Source of the DNA: Cryobacterium glaciale
GTDB lineage: Bacteria > Actinomycetota > Actinomycetes > Actinomycetales > Microbacteriaceae
Direction: 5' to 3'
NCBI RefSeq assembly: GCF_004402535.1
Contig: NZ_SOEY01000034.1
Coordinates: forward strand, 62,001-126,000
DNA length: 64,000 nt
The position numbers and the translations under genes are program-made. This document shows, in pieces, positions 55,568 to 64,000 of this stretch. Below the pieces are notes generated by a model. The model had not been told where the DNA came from. It ran no database searches and saw only the letters and a list, made by a program, of their open reading frames with translations. Each line of letters opens with the position of its first letter. The stretch's first letter is position 1.

Positions 55568-55866
55568 TCACAGAATATCGAGCGGTTGCTTGCCGTGGGG
55601 CGCCGGAAATGCGTTATCCAGCGACAGGCAATCCTCGGCGTCGAGCACCACCGCAGCAGCGCCGACATTTTGATGCACGTGCTCCACGGACGATGCCTTG
55701 GGAATCGCGATGACGCCCGGTTGCCGAATGACCCAGGCCGGCGTCAATCCCTGCCCGGAGGGCCGCCACCTCGTTTGTTCGCTTCGCGGCGTTCTCACCG
55801 AGATGCCAGGTTCCCTGGCCAATGGCGGGCACCCTAGCGCCGTCAAAAAAAATCGGTCTCTCGCAT
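55568..55866 (-). pseudogene. Aldo/keto reductase remnant: frameshift plus large internal deletion
   Basis: From ATG 55866 the reverse strand reads MRETDFF, then a T8 run shifts the frame by one. With one T fewer it would continue DGARVPAIGQGTWHLGENAAKRTNEVAALRAGIDAGL, the N-terminus of an aldo/keto reductase. Around 55740 the sequence changes, in another frame, to TPAWVIRQPGVIAIPKASSVEHVHQNVGAAAVVLDAEDCLSLDNAFPAP, the C-terminus of the same family, ending at TGA 55568. Roughly 180-200 residues, including the catalytic Asp/Tyr/Lys/His region, are missing. The deletion joins at a short GACGCCGGCCTGG stretch, as expected from microhomology. Confidence 0.8.
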
Positions 55867-55918
55867 GCGTTGTCTTTTCATCGTGTGCATTCCAGACGGT
55901 CTGGCTTACCGTATCCTC

Positions 55919-56041
55919 GACACTCAGCATGAGGTCGGCACGGTTCACCGACGCAGTCCGCACACGGATCTTGATCTGACCCGAGCCCGGTTCAGGGCTC
56001 GGGAGATCCCGCATCGAAAGCACGGATCCACTCGGGTTCTG
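55919..56041 (-). pseudogene. Quinone oxidoreductase (MDR) N-terminal fragment
   Basis: About 40 reverse-strand codons read SGSVLSMRDLPSPEPGSGQIKIRVRTASVNRADLML, the N-terminal strand pattern of NADPH:quinone oxidoreductases (GQ-x-x-x-R-V-x-x-A-S-V-N-x-A-D). The frame continues downstream into sequence unlike the family and the rest of the gene is absent. It is adjacent to the aldo/keto remnant, so both belong to the same decaying segment. Confidence 0.65.
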
Positions 56042-56082
56042 CGTGGTGAGGTCGGCGGAACGGGCTCGCGGCGGCTGGCGAA

Positions 56083-56088
56083 TAGGAT
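56083..56088 (+). promoter_or_regulatory. -10 box (TAGGAT) of gatCAB
   Basis: TAGGAT lies 33 nt before the gatC ATG, giving a short leader with a GGAG Shine-Dalgarno sequence at 56114-56117. It lies within the 3' side of the degraded island. Confidence 0.45.
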
Positions 56089-56121
56089 TGAAGAATCCAC
56101 CCCAATGCGTATCGGAGCACC

Positions 56122-56418
56122 ATGTCTGAAATCACGGCCGAGCAGGTTGCCCATTTGGCACACCTTGCCCGGATCGACCTCAGCCCCCTCGAGATCACCG
56201 ATCTCACCCATGACCTCGGCCAGATCGTCGACTCGATCGCCAAGGTCTCCGAGGTAGCCACCGCCGACACCCCGGCCACGAGCCACCCGATGCCGCTGAC
56301 CAACGTCTTTCGTGACGACGTCGTCGTGCCGTCCCTGACGGTCGAGCAGGCCTTGTCCGGTGCTCCCGACCGTGCCGGTGACAAGTTCCGCGTGCCCGCA
56401 ATTCTGGACGAGGAGTAA
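56122..56418 (+). CDS. gatC: Asp/Glu-tRNA amidotransferase subunit C
   Basis: GatC is the small subunit of GatCAB, which amidates Glu-tRNA(Gln) and/or Asp-tRNA(Asn). The 98 residues follow the family: [42 protein letters not shown], then [11 protein letters not shown] and an ending [17 protein letters not shown] 56122 has GGAG upstream. gatA starts 3 bp after its stop. Confidence 0.95.
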   Translation: MSEITAEQVAHLAHLARIDLSPLEITDLTHDLGQIVDSIAKVSEVATADTPATSHPMPLTNVFRDDVVVPSLTVEQALSGAPDRAGDKFRVPAILDEE

Positions 56419-56420
56419 CC

Positions 56421-57968
56421 ATGACCTATCTCACCAAGCTCTCCGCCGCCGCGCTCAGTGAACTGCTGATCAGCAAGGAGGTCAGCGCCGTCGAAGCGAC
56501 CCGCGCCCACCTCGACCACATCGCGGCCGTCGACACCGACCTGCACGCCTTTCTGCACGTAGCCGGCGACGCCGCCCTCTCTACCGCAGCACAGATCGAC
56601 GCCCGGCGCGCCGCCGGCGAAGAGCTGAATCCGCTCGCCGGTGTTCCGATCGCGATCAAGGACGTGCTCGCGACCCAGGACATGCCCACCACTGCCGGGT
56701 CGAAAATTCTCGAAGGCTGGGTTCCGCCGTACGACGCGACCGTCGTCGCCCGGCTGCGCGCGGCCGGGCTCGTACCGCTCGGCAAGACCAACATGGACGA
56801 ATTCGCCATGGGCTCCTCCACCGAACACTCCGCCTACGGAATCACGCGCAACCCCTGGGACCGCGACCGCATTCCCGGCGGCTCCGGCGGAGGCTCGGCC
56901 GCGGCCGTCGCCTCCTTCCAGGCGCCGCTCGCCCTTGGCAGCGACACCGGCGGATCCATCCGCCAGCCCGCCGCCGTCACCGGCTCGGTCGGCGTCAAAC
57001 CCACCTACGGCGGAGTCTCCCGCTACGGCGCGATCGCCCTCGCGTCGAGCCTCGACCAGGTCGGCCCGGTCTCCCGCACGGTCTACGACGCCGCGCTGCT
57101 GCACGACGTCATCGGCGGGCACGACCCCCTCGATTCCACCTCCCTCACCGAGCGCTGGCCCTCCATGGCCGCCGCCGCCCGGGCCGGGCTCCAGGACGGC
57201 GCCCTCAAGGGCGTGCGCGTCGGCGTCATCAAGGAACTCTCCGGCGATGGCTTCCAGGCCGGAGTCACCCAGCGCTTCAACGAAACGCTCGCCCTGCTCG
57301 TTGCCGCCGGCGCCGAGATCACCGAGGTCTCCGCCCCGAACTTCGAGTACGCCGTCGCGGCCTACTACCTGATCCTGCCGGCCGAAGCGTCGAGCAACCT
57401 GGCCCGCTTCGACTCGGTGCGCTTCGGCATCCGGGTCAACCCCGAAAGCGGCTCGCTCACGAGCGAGCACGTGATGAGCGCCACGCGCGAGGCCGGTTTC
57501 GGCGCCGAGGTCAAGCGCCGCATCATCCTCGGCACCTACGCCCTGAGCGCCGGCTACTACGACGCCTACTACGGCAGTGCGCAGAAGGTGCGCACGCTCA
57601 TCCAGCGCGACTTCGCCGCCGCGTTCAACCAGGTCGACGTGCTCGTCTCGCCGAGCGCCCCGACCACCGCGTTCAAGTTCGGTGAAAAGCTCGCCGACCC
57701 GATGGCCATGTACATCAACGACGTCACCACCATCCCGGCGAACCTCGCCGGAGTGCCCGGCATGAGCATCCCGATCGGACTGGCACCCGAAGACGGCCTG
57801 CCGGTCGGCCTGCAGATCATGGCCCCCGCCAAAGCGGATGCCCGCCTCTACACCGTCGGCGCCGCCATCGAGCAGCTGCTCGAAGCGAACTGGGGGCATA
57901 CCATGCTCAGCCAGGCTCCAGCCCTGACCCCGACCGAAATGTTTGCCAGCGAAGAGGGAGCCGTCTGA
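56421..57968 (+). CDS. gatA: Asp/Glu-tRNA amidotransferase subunit A
   Basis: GatA is the glutaminase (amidase signature) subunit that releases ammonia for GatB. The 515 residues show the Ser-cisSer-Lys triad: Lys in [14 protein letters not shown], cis-Ser in [34 protein letters not shown], with the nucleophile Ser in the last segment. [24 protein letters not shown] and [24 protein letters not shown] follow the family. Its stop overlaps the gatB start (TGATG). Confidence 0.96.
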   Translation: MTYLTKLSAAALSELLISKEVSAVEATRAHLDHIAAVDTDLHAFLHVAGDAALSTAAQIDARRAAGEELNPLAGVPIAIKDVLATQDMPTTAGSKILEGWVPPYDATVVARLRAAGLVPLGKTNMDEFAMGSSTEHSAYGITRNPWDRDRIPGGSGGGSAAAVASFQAPLALGSDTGGSIRQPAAVTGSVGVKPTYGGVSRYGAIALASSLDQVGPVSRTVYDAALLHDVIGGHDPLDSTSLTERWPSMAAAARAGLQDGALKGVRVGVIKELSGDGFQAGVTQRFNETLALLVAAGAEITEVSAPNFEYAVAAYYLILPAEASSNLARFDSVRFGIRVNPESGSLTSEHVMSATREAGFGAEVKRRIILGTYALSAGYYDAYYGSAQKVRTLIQRDFAAAFNQVDVLVSPSAPTTAFKFGEKLADPMAMYINDVTTIPANLAGVPGMSIPIGLAPEDGLPVGLQIMAPAKADARLYTVGAAIEQLLEANWGHTMLSQAPALTPTEMFASEEGAV

Positions 57969-59473
57969 TGGCTAGTGCTGAATTGATGGACTACGACAAA
58001 GCACTCGAACTGTTCGAGCCGGTGCTCGGCTTCGAGGTGCACGTCGAGCTGAACACCAAGACCAAGATGTTCTGCGGCTGTGCCAACGAGTTCGGATCCG
58101 GCGCCAACACGAACACCTGCCCCACCTGCCTCGGCCTGCCCGGCGGCCTGCCGCAGGTGAACAAGAAGGCGATCGAATCCAGCATCCGTTTGGGGTTGGC
58201 TTTGGGGTGTGAGATCGCGGAACACTCGCGGTTCGCCCGCAAGAACTACTTCTACCCCGACACGGCGAAGAACTTTCAGACCAGCCAGTACGACGATCCG
58301 ATCTGCCACGACGGATCCATCACGATCGAACTCGAGAGCGGCCGCCTGGTCACCGTCGAGATCGAACGCGCCCACATGGAAGACGACGCCGGCAAGCTCA
58401 CCCACATGGGCGGCGCCACCGGACGTATCCAGGGCGCCGACTACTCGCTCGTCGACTACAACCGTGGCGGCGTGCCGCTCGTCGAGATCGTCACCCAGAT
58501 GATCGAGGGTGCCGAACACGACGCCCCCGAGATCGGCAAGACCTACGTCGCTGCCATTCGAGAGATCGCCAAGGCGCTCGGCGTCTCCAATGCCCGCATG
58601 GAAGAGGGCAACGTGCGCTGCGACGCCAACGTCTCCCTGCGCCCGCGCGGCTCGAACGTGCTCGGCACCCGGACCGAAACCAAGAACGTCAACTCGCTGC
58701 GAAGTGTCGAGCGTGCCGTGCGCTACGAGATCCAGCGTCAGGCGGCCGTGCTGCATGCCGGCGGCACCATCACCCAGGAGACCAGGCACTGGCACGAAGA
58801 CACCGGCCGCACGAGCGCCGGTCGACCCAAGAGCGACGCCGACGACTACCGCTACTTTCCCGAGCCCGACCTGCTGCCGATGGCGCCGTCCCGCGCGTGG
58901 GTCGAAGAACTGCGCCTGACGCTGCCGGAGCCGCCGGCAGCCCGCCGCAAGCGGCTGCAGGCGGCGTGGGGTTTCGTGAACCTCGAGTTCCAGGACGTCG
59001 TCAACTCCGACCTGCTCGACGCGGTCGAAGCGACCGTCGCCGCCGGGGCATCCGCTCAGGCCGCACGCAAATGGTGGACCGGCGAAATCGCCCGGCTCGC
59101 CAACGTGGCCGGGGTCGCCGCCGACTCTCTCGTGACGCCGGTGCAACTCGCCGCGCTGATCAAGCTCGTCGAGGCCGGAACTCTCACCGACCGCCTCGCC
59201 CGCCAGGTACTCGAGGGCGTCATCGCCGGGGAAGGTACCCCGGCCGAAGTCGTCGAGAGCCGCGGCCTCGCCGTGGTCTCCGACGACGGCCCCCTCATCG
59301 CCGCCATCGACGCCGCGCTGCTCGGCCAGCCCGACGTGCTCGCCAAGATTCGGGACGGCAAGGTGCAGGCCGCCGGTGCCGTCATCGGCGCGGTCATGAA
59401 GGCCATGCGCGGTCAAGCGGATGCCGCGCGGGTGCGCGAACTCGTGCTCGAACGCGCCGCCACGATCGAGTAG
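57968..59473 (+). CDS. gatB: Asp/Glu-tRNA amidotransferase subunit B
   Basis: GatB holds the kinase/transamidase active site. The 501 residues include [23 protein letters not shown] with zinc-type cysteines and [69 protein letters not shown] and [20 protein letters not shown]. The YqeY-like C-domain (about 350-500) is Ala-rich. ATG 57968 overlaps gatA. Confidence 0.96.
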   Translation: MASAELMDYDKALELFEPVLGFEVHVELNTKTKMFCGCANEFGSGANTNTCPTCLGLPGGLPQVNKKAIESSIRLGLALGCEIAEHSRFARKNYFYPDTAKNFQTSQYDDPICHDGSITIELESGRLVTVEIERAHMEDDAGKLTHMGGATGRIQGADYSLVDYNRGGVPLVEIVTQMIEGAEHDAPEIGKTYVAAIREIAKALGVSNARMEEGNVRCDANVSLRPRGSNVLGTRTETKNVNSLRSVERAVRYEIQRQAAVLHAGGTITQETRHWHEDTGRTSAGRPKSDADDYRYFPEPDLLPMAPSRAWVEELRLTLPEPPAARRKRLQAAWGFVNLEFQDVVNSDLLDAVEATVAAGASAQAARKWWTGEIARLANVAGVAADSLVTPVQLAALIKLVEAGTLTDRLARQVLEGVIAGEGTPAEVVESRGLAVVSDDGPLIAAIDAALLGQPDVLAKIRDGKVQAAGAVIGAVMKAMRGQADAARVRELVLERAATIE

Positions 59474-59476
59474 AGC

Positions 59477-59743
59477 ATGAGCAGCGCAGCCTTCGGCGTA
59501 GGCGTGCAGGTCATCGTCCACCGGGGCCGCACCCGCTTTCCCGACTCCCTCATCGACGACCCGATCGGCGTAATCGTGGCGGCGGGGGAGTCGGAGGGAG
59601 CCAGCCTCTACGCACCGGCCGTGGCGCGCGAGAAGTTCTGGGTGGTGCGGTTCGAGGAACCCTTCTTCGGCCTTGGCGGCTCCGGACCGCACGATTCCGC
59701 GCGCATCCCGCAGAGCTTCCTGGAAGCGGCGCCGGAGGCGTGA
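59477..59743 (+). CDS. Hypothetical small protein in the gatCAB operon
   Basis: I do not recognise a characterised family. An 88-residue soluble protein starting MSSAAFGVGVQVIVHRGRTRFPDSLIDDPIGVIVAAGE, with an SH3-like beta pattern (VGVQVIVHRG; PIGVIVAAGE; FWVVRFEEPFF). It is 3 nt downstream of gatB and overlaps or abuts the next gene, so co-transcription is likely. The codon usage (GC-rich third positions) fits a real gene. Confidence 0.7.
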   Translation: MSSAAFGVGVQVIVHRGRTRFPDSLIDDPIGVIVAAGESEGASLYAPAVAREKFWVVRFEEPFFGLGGSGPHDSARIPQSFLEAAPEA

Positions 59744-59745
59744 AC

Positions 59746-60849
59746 GTGATCACTACGCAGCGGGACGGGCGGGAACCGTCGGCCAGGGACATCCGTCGAT
59801 GGCGGCAATACCTGGCCGATGAACAGGCCGAGGCTGCGGTGTACCGCGACCTCGCCGACCGTCGCTCCGGCGAAGAGCGGCAGATTCTGCTCGCCCTCGC
59901 CGACGCTGAGGGCCGTCACGAAGAGCACTGGCGGCAACTGCTCGGCCCCAACCTCGGCTCGCCCCGGCGCGGCGCGCTGCGCACCCGGTTTCTCGGCCTG
60001 CTGGCCCGCCGGTTCGGTTCCGTCTTCGTGCTCGCCCTCGCCCAGCGGGCCGAGGGCCGCTCGCCCTACCAAGCGGATGCCGACGCGACGAGCGCCATGG
60101 CCGCCGACGAAACCGTGCACGAGGAAGTCGTGCGCGGCCTCGCCGCGCGCGGCCGCAAACGCCTCTCCGGCACCTTTCGCGCTGCTGTGTTCGGCGTCAA
60201 CGACGGCCTCGTCAGCAATCTGGCCCTCGTGCTCGGCATCGGCGCGACCGGGGTGCCGGCCGCGACGATCCTGTTCACCGGTATTGCCGGGCTGCTGGCC
60301 GGGGCGCTCTCGATGGGGGCCGGCGAGTACGTCTCGGTGCGGTCCCAGCGGGAACTGCTCGAAGCCTCCACCCCCGCGGCCCCGGCGAAGAGCGTGCTCG
60401 AGCACCTCGACCTCGCCGCCAACGAGCTGACCCTGGTCTACCGGGCCAGGGGCATGTCCGAAGAAGAAGCCGAGAGCTACGCCCGCGGCGTGCTTGCGAC
60501 CGCGTATGCCGCGACCGGCCCGATTGCCGCGGTCGGCCACCAGGCTCCGGAGCCCGACGAACACGAGGCCATCGGCACCGGAACCGGCGCCGCCCTGTCG
60601 AGCTTCTGCTTCTTCGCCTCCGGCGCGCTGCTGCCGGTGCTTCCCTACCTGTTCGGCCTGAGCGGCTATGCGGCCATCATCGTCGCGACCGTTCTGGTGG
60701 GCGTGGCGCTGCTCGCCACCGGCGCGGTTGTCGGCCTGCTCTCGGGCGGGCCGCCGCTCAAGCGCGCACTGCGGCAGCTCGTGATCGGCCTCGGCGCGGC
60801 CGCGGTCACCTACCTGCTCGGGCTGGTTTTCGGCACCACGATCGGCTAG
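59746..60849 (+). CDS. Ferritin-like/VIT1 fusion (MbfA-type membrane iron transporter)
   Basis: The 367 residues fuse an N-terminal rubrerythrin/ferritin-like four-helix domain to a CCC1/VIT1 membrane domain. Metal-site residues appear as YLADEQAEAAVYRDLA, ADAEGRHEEHW (ExxH) and MAADETVHEEVV (second ExxH). The VIT1 part has AAVFGVNDGLVSNLALVLGI and LSMGAGEYVSVRSQRELLE, then ALLPVLPYLFGLSGYAAIIVATVLVGVALL and a last helix. This is the layout of MbfA-type iron/manganese exporters. GTG 59746 with GGAGG 7 nt upstream is used; GTG 59740 is the alternative. Confidence 0.87.
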   Translation: MITTQRDGREPSARDIRRWRQYLADEQAEAAVYRDLADRRSGEERQILLALADAEGRHEEHWRQLLGPNLGSPRRGALRTRFLGLLARRFGSVFVLALAQRAEGRSPYQADADATSAMAADETVHEEVVRGLAARGRKRLSGTFRAAVFGVNDGLVSNLALVLGIGATGVPAATILFTGIAGLLAGALSMGAGEYVSVRSQRELLEASTPAAPAKSVLEHLDLAANELTLVYRARGMSEEEAESYARGVLATAYAATGPIAAVGHQAPEPDEHEAIGTGTGAALSSFCFFASGALLPVLPYLFGLSGYAAIIVATVLVGVALLATGAVVGLLSGGPPLKRALRQLVIGLGAAAVTYLLGLVFGTTIG

Positions 60850-61640
60850 CTCGGCGCCGGGCCGGCGACGACCGCGAGCCCGGTTCGGCCGCACCACTGG
60901 AACGAGTGCGCGCCGTCGGGTCCGAGTGCTGTGAACGCCGGCGTGGGGTCGGCCAGACGTTCGGTCAGTCCCGGCAGACGCAACAGGGCCCCGGTCGCGA
61001 GGTGGGCGTCGGTCGAGACGACCACCCGACCGCTCGCGTTGATGACCGTCGCCGCCACGGCACCGGCATCCAGGCGCGGCACCAGATCGCGTTCGATCTC
61101 ATCGACCGACAGGTCGATGCCGACGACCCCGATCAGCTCCGTGCCACCGCGGTAGACCGGCAGTGTGAGCGTCAACGTGTATTCGTCGGTGCACAAATAG
61201 TCCACATAGGGCCCGGTGATGTGCCGGCGTCCGGTGTGGGCCGGAACGCGCCACCACTCCAACGCCGTGTAGTCGCGAAAACTCTCCTTGAGCGGGTCCT
61301 CGACCGTTTCCAGATGACGGATGCCGGTGGCCGGCAGCCCCTGCGACGCCGCGTTCTGCCCGCCGAGCCACCAGGCCAGGTGCCAGCCCAGAAAGTGCGG
61401 CGCGGAGACGAAACCGGCCCCGATCACGCATCCGTCCGAGTCGGCGAACTCGCGGCGCACGAGCTGCTCCACCAGGGGGTCCAGTTCGGCCCGGTCGGCG
61501 ACACTGTCGGGACGCGCGGCATAGCGCTCGACCAGGTCGGCCCACTGTTCCAGACGGGAGAAGACCGGGTCGAACACGTCGGCAATGGATGCGACGCAGG
61601 CGTCGGTGGGAGGCGTCGTCTGCTCGGGCGTGATGGTCAT
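60846..61640 (-). CDS. Cache-type sensor domain protein without output domain
   Basis: The 264 residues resemble an extracytoplasmic Cache/PDC sensor: TGPYVDYLCTDEYTLTLTLPVYRGGTELIGVVGIDLSVDEIE is the ligand-binding strand-helix pattern, followed by TVINASGRVVVSTDAHLATGALL. No signal peptide, membrane helix or kinase/transcription domain is visible, so it would be cytoplasmic. Its ATG overlaps the stop of the GntR gene (ATGA), suggesting the pair works together, perhaps as ligand sensor and DNA-binding protein. The C-terminus overlaps the VIT1-gene 3' end by 4 bp. Confidence 0.75.
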   Translation of the reverse strand: MTITPEQTTPPTDACVASIADVFDPVFSRLEQWADLVERYAARPDSVADRAELDPLVEQLVRREFADSDGCVIGAGFVSAPHFLGWHLAWWLGGQNAASQGLPATGIRHLETVEDPLKESFRDYTALEWWRVPAHTGRRHITGPYVDYLCTDEYTLTLTLPVYRGGTELIGVVGIDLSVDEIERDLVPRLDAGAVAATVINASGRVVVSTDAHLATGALLRLPGLTERLADPTPAFTALGPDGAHSFQWCGRTGLAVVAGPAPS

Positions 61641-62443
61641 GCGGGTGCCCCGGTCGGTACTGGCGCGGACGTACTGCCGGTCATCGTCGACCTGCCCTTC
61701 TGTTCCAAACGTGCTTTGGCTTCAATCAGCCACTCGATCGATTCGGTGATCTGCGAGACGGTGAGCTGCCGCGCCCTGGCGCCGTCCTCGGCGACGAGGG
61801 CAGCGACCGTCTCGCGTTGTTCGGCTCGGCAGCGCTCCCGTCGACGGGGTTCGCGCAGGCTGAGCCAGAGCAGGGAGCCGAATTCGGCCTGCAGCCGCAA
61901 TTCTTCGCGCACTAGCCGGGCGGACTGGCTGAGCGCGGCCACTTCGAGGCGGAAGGTACCCTGCCCGCGACGCGCGGCATCCGCTGTGCCGGCATCGGTG
62001 CGGTCGAGAATGCGCTCGAGGTTGGCGATGTCGGCGGCGCTGGCCCGCTCGGCAGCGAGTTCGGCGGCGAGGCCGGCGATCGCGGAATAGTGCACGCCGA
62101 GGTCGCGCACCTGCACCCGGGACCAGGCCAGGAGGCGGTCGTCCTGCAGGTCGGTGGCACCCCCGCCGGCGAAGGTGACGAAGCTGCCGCCGTCGCGACC
62201 GCGCTTGGTGTGCACGAGGTTGTTGCGGCGCAGAATCTCGAGCGCTTCGCGGGCGGTGACCGTGGCGACACCGAGCTGGCGGGCCAGTTCGGCCTCGCTC
62301 GGCAGCCGTTCCCCATTGTGCAGCACCCCGAGCACGATGGCGTCGGTCAGGCGCTGCAACACCAGTTCGGCGCGCCCGGCACCATCGAGCGGAGCGAAAA
62401 TGGCCGCGCGCGTTCCCGATCCGGCGCGGATGGACTGCGGCAT
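61637..62443 (-). CDS. GntR/FadR-family transcriptional regulator
   Basis: The 268 residues have an N-terminal winged helix (AELVLQRLTDAIVLGVLHNGERLPSEAELARQLGVATVTAREALEILRRNNLVHTKRGRDGGSFV) and a C-terminal all-helical FCD-type ligand domain. It is divergent from the polyamine-type ABC operon and probably controls both. A TNGTNNNACNA match lies 18 bp upstream of its start. ATG 62443 gives the expected short arm before the winged helix. Confidence 0.88.
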   Translation of the reverse strand: MPQSIRAGSGTRAAIFAPLDGAGRAELVLQRLTDAIVLGVLHNGERLPSEAELARQLGVATVTAREALEILRRNNLVHTKRGRDGGSFVTFAGGGATDLQDDRLLAWSRVQVRDLGVHYSAIAGLAAELAAERASAADIANLERILDRTDAGTADAARRGQGTFRLEVAALSQSARLVREELRLQAEFGSLLWLSLREPRRRERCRAEQRETVAALVAEDGARARQLTVSQITESIEWLIEAKARLEQKGRSTMTGSTSAPVPTGAPA

Positions 62444-62460
62444 GGGCGACTCATTTCAGG

Positions 62461-62471
62461 TTGTGACACGA
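62461..62471. promoter_or_regulatory. Candidate FadR-type operator (TTGTGACACGA)
   Basis: The sequence fits the FadR-subfamily consensus TNGTNNNACNA at every fixed base. It lies between the GntR gene start and a possible -10 (TATGAT, 62511-62516) of the ABC operon. Confidence 0.5.
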
Positions 62472-62581
62472 CCGTAACATCCCGTCGCACTTTCATGACA
62501 TCTAACTCCATATGATTAGCCTGCGAGTGAGCAGGGAGCCAGTGAATGCCTGAAGTGCCAGTAAATGAGTGAGGAGATCGT

Positions 62582-63634
62582 ATGACTGGAGCGCAGCCCG
62601 CCATACGCTTGACCGGATTGACCAAGAGTTTCGGCAGCGTCAATGCCGTCGATGGCGTCGACCTCGACATCGTCGAGGGGGAATTCTTCTCCATGCTCGG
62701 GCCGTCGGGGTCGGGCAAGACCACCGTGCTGCGTTTGATCGCCGGCTTCGAACAGCCAACGAGCGGAACCATCTCCCTGCGCGGCCAGGACGTCACGAAC
62801 CGGGCACCGTTCGACCGTGACGTCAACACCGTGTTCCAGGACTACGCCCTGTTTCCGCACATGAGCGTGCTCGACAACGTCGCCTACGGGCTGCGCGTGC
62901 GCGGCGTCGCCAAACGCGCCAGGCAGGAGCAGGCCCGAGCAGCCCTCGACACCGTGCGCCTGGGCGGTTTCGCCGATCGCAAGCCGAGCCAGCTCTCCGG
63001 CGGGCAACGCCAACGGGTGGCCCTGGCCCGCGCCACCGTCGTGCAGCCCAAGGTATTGCTGCTCGATGAACCGCTCGGCGCCCTCGACCTCAAGCTGCGC
63101 GAGCAGATGCAGGTCGAACTCAAGGAACTGCAGCGCACCCTCGGAATCACGTTCATCTTCGTCACCCACGACCAGCAGGAAGCCCTCACCCTCAGCGACC
63201 GCATCGCGGTCTTCAACGAGGGCCGAATCGAACAGCTCGGCACGCCGGCCGAGATCTACGAGCGCCCGGCGTCGCCCTTCGTCGCCGCTTTCGTGGGCAC
63301 CTCGAACATCTTCGACGACGGCATCTCGCAGGCCCTCCTCGGCCGCGGTGGCGTGCACTCGGTGCGCCCCGAAAAGATCAGCGTCACCACCGAGAACCTG
63401 CCCCTCGTCGCCGATCGCACCGCGGCCGGCGTTCTCGCCGAGATCATCTACGTCGGCAGCAGCACTCAACTCATCGTCGATCTCGACGCCGGCTCGCGCG
63501 TCGTCGTGCTCGAACAGAACGATGCCCACCGCGCGGCGACCAATGGTCGCGGCGCGCGCGTGACCGTCGGCTGGAACGACTCCGACATCGTCACCCTGGC
63601 CGCTCCCGCTCCTGCTCTCACTTCACACCCCTGA
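62582..63634 (+). CDS. potA: Spermidine/putrescine-type ABC transporter ATP-binding protein
   Basis: The 350 residues contain Walker A ([18 protein letters not shown]), Q-loop ([22 protein letters not shown]), signature ([19 protein letters not shown]), Walker B ([15 protein letters not shown]), H-loop ([19 protein letters not shown]) and a C-terminal TOBE domain ([17 protein letters not shown]). The whole matches PotA-like importers. ATG 62582 has GAGGAG upstream. The substrate is inferred from the PotD-like gene that follows; related systems also carry other amines. Confidence 0.9.
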   Translation: MTGAQPAIRLTGLTKSFGSVNAVDGVDLDIVEGEFFSMLGPSGSGKTTVLRLIAGFEQPTSGTISLRGQDVTNRAPFDRDVNTVFQDYALFPHMSVLDNVAYGLRVRGVAKRARQEQARAALDTVRLGGFADRKPSQLSGGQRQRVALARATVVQPKVLLLDEPLGALDLKLREQMQVELKELQRTLGITFIFVTHDQQEALTLSDRIAVFNEGRIEQLGTPAEIYERPASPFVAAFVGTSNIFDDGISQALLGRGGVHSVRPEKISVTTENLPLVADRTAAGVLAEIIYVGSSTQLIVDLDAGSRVVVLEQNDAHRAATNGRGARVTVGWNDSDIVTLAAPAPALTSHP

Positions 63635-63669
63635 CCGATTCACGATTGGCCTGACCGATTCACGAATGG
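63630..63669 (+). repeat. 20-bp tandem duplication across the potA stop codon
   Basis: CCTGACCGATTCACGATTGG (63630-63649) is repeated at 63650-63669 with one change (T to A). The first copy holds the potA TGA stop. The second ends in the GGAG ribosome-binding region of the next gene. Confidence 0.9.
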
Positions 63670-63677
63670 AGAAAGTC

Positions 63678-64000
63678 ATGAAACGCACCCCTGCACGCCG
63701 AACACGCTTTACCTCTGGCGCCCTCACCGGCGTCGCGATCGTATCGGTAGCCCTGCTCCTGACCGCCTGCGGCACCAACCAGGGCGGTGGCACGACGGTC
63801 TCGACCGAGGCCCAGTCCGAACTCGGCGAGATGGAAGGCACCGTCTCGCTGCTGGCCTGGCCCGGCTATGTCGAAGACGGCAGCAACGACCCCGAAGTGG
63901 ACTGGGTCAGCGCCTTCGAAGACGAGACCGGCTGCACGGTCACGAGCAAGACCTACGGCACCTCCGACGAAGCGTTCAGCCTCATGAAGACCGGTGACTA
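63678..64000 (+). CDS. Polyamine-type ABC transporter substrate-binding lipoprotein, N-terminal part (3' end outside window)
   Basis: The visible 107 residues have a basic start, a hydrophobic core (GVAIVSVALLLTAC) with lipobox LLTAC, and a Gly/Thr-rich linker. The mature domain begins EGTVSLLAWPGYVEDG and continues WVSAFEDETGCTVTSKTYGTSDEAFSLMKTG, typical of PotD/PotF periplasmic-binding proteins. The ATG at 63678 has GGAG upstream. It follows potA by 43 bp and should deliver substrate to it. Confidence 0.88.
   Translation, partial: MKRTPARRTRFTSGALTGVAIVSVALLLTACGTNQGGGTTVSTEAQSELGEMEGTVSLLAWPGYVEDGSNDPEVDWVSAFEDETGCTVTSKTYGTSDEAFSLMKTGD

Noticed and set aside
55992..57899. Open frame of about 635 codons antisense to gatC and gatA
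   Set aside because: GatA and GatC are unambiguous on the forward strand. Only the piece at 55919-56041 on that strand, in a different frame, has similarity.
57848..59692. Open frame of about 610 codons antisense to gatB
   Set aside because: Shadow of gatB; no motifs.

Overview
The window is a 64 kb stretch of a high-GC actinobacterial chromosome. Gene order and family content point to Microbacteriaceae (a Cryobacterium- or Leifsonia-like genus); the genus is my inference and was not tested. Supporting signs are the rpsP-khpA-rimM / trmD-rplS-lepB-rnhB-DUF2469 string, the rpsB-tsf-pyrH-frr-cdsA string, two F420-type oxidoreductases, a GlgE pathway cluster and very frequent GTG/TTG starts. 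At least fourteen genes have a TANNNT -10 hexamer only 6-9 nt before the start codon, the arrangement of leaderless transcripts.

Layout. 1-5870: TetR fragment, ffh, an LLM oxidoreductase, a GCS2-type ligase (reverse), then rpsP-khpA-rimM. 5885-12360: the translation string is interrupted by an intergenic repeat cluster and a nitrite-assimilation block: an NnaR-type HemD/winged-helix protein, the siroheme methyltransferase cobA and nirB on the reverse strand, and nirD and a CbiX chelatase on the forward strand. The divergent nirB/nirD spacer carries two GlnR-like boxes and a palindrome. 12370-17665: the string resumes with trmD, a membrane protein, rplS, lepB, rnhB, DUF2469 and a long GAPDH. 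17784-27042: small oxidoreductases, yraN-comM-dprA, a PLP decarboxylase, a metallophosphoesterase, xerC and a secreted M23 protein.

27385-33529: rpsB-tsf (with an intrinsic terminator), pyrH-frr-cdsA, a DivIVA-domain protein, a transglycosylase-like exported protein and a small Cys/His protein. 33559-40137: hydrolase, an AI-2E-type permease in operon with a long 11-residue-repeat coiled-coil protein, a membrane protein with an internal lipobox, and a redox-dead thioredoxin/TPR protein. 40214-49394: alpha-glucan cluster glgB, glgE, glgP and glgX. 49480-54137: cysteine desulfurase, mnmA (a sulfur donor and tRNA thiolase pair) and ligA.

54189-56100 is an island between ligA and gatC with a formaldehyde dehydrogenase and remnants of an aldo/keto reductase and a quinone oxidoreductase. 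56122-59743 holds gatCAB plus a small protein, and 59746-60849 a ferritin-like/VIT1 fusion. The window ends with a GntR regulator and a Cache-domain protein (reverse), divergent from a polyamine-type ABC transporter whose binding-protein gene runs off the end.

No rRNA, tRNA, CRISPR array, transposase or prophage gene was seen. Intergenic repeats and short tandem duplications are unusually common, several of them overlapping stop codons.
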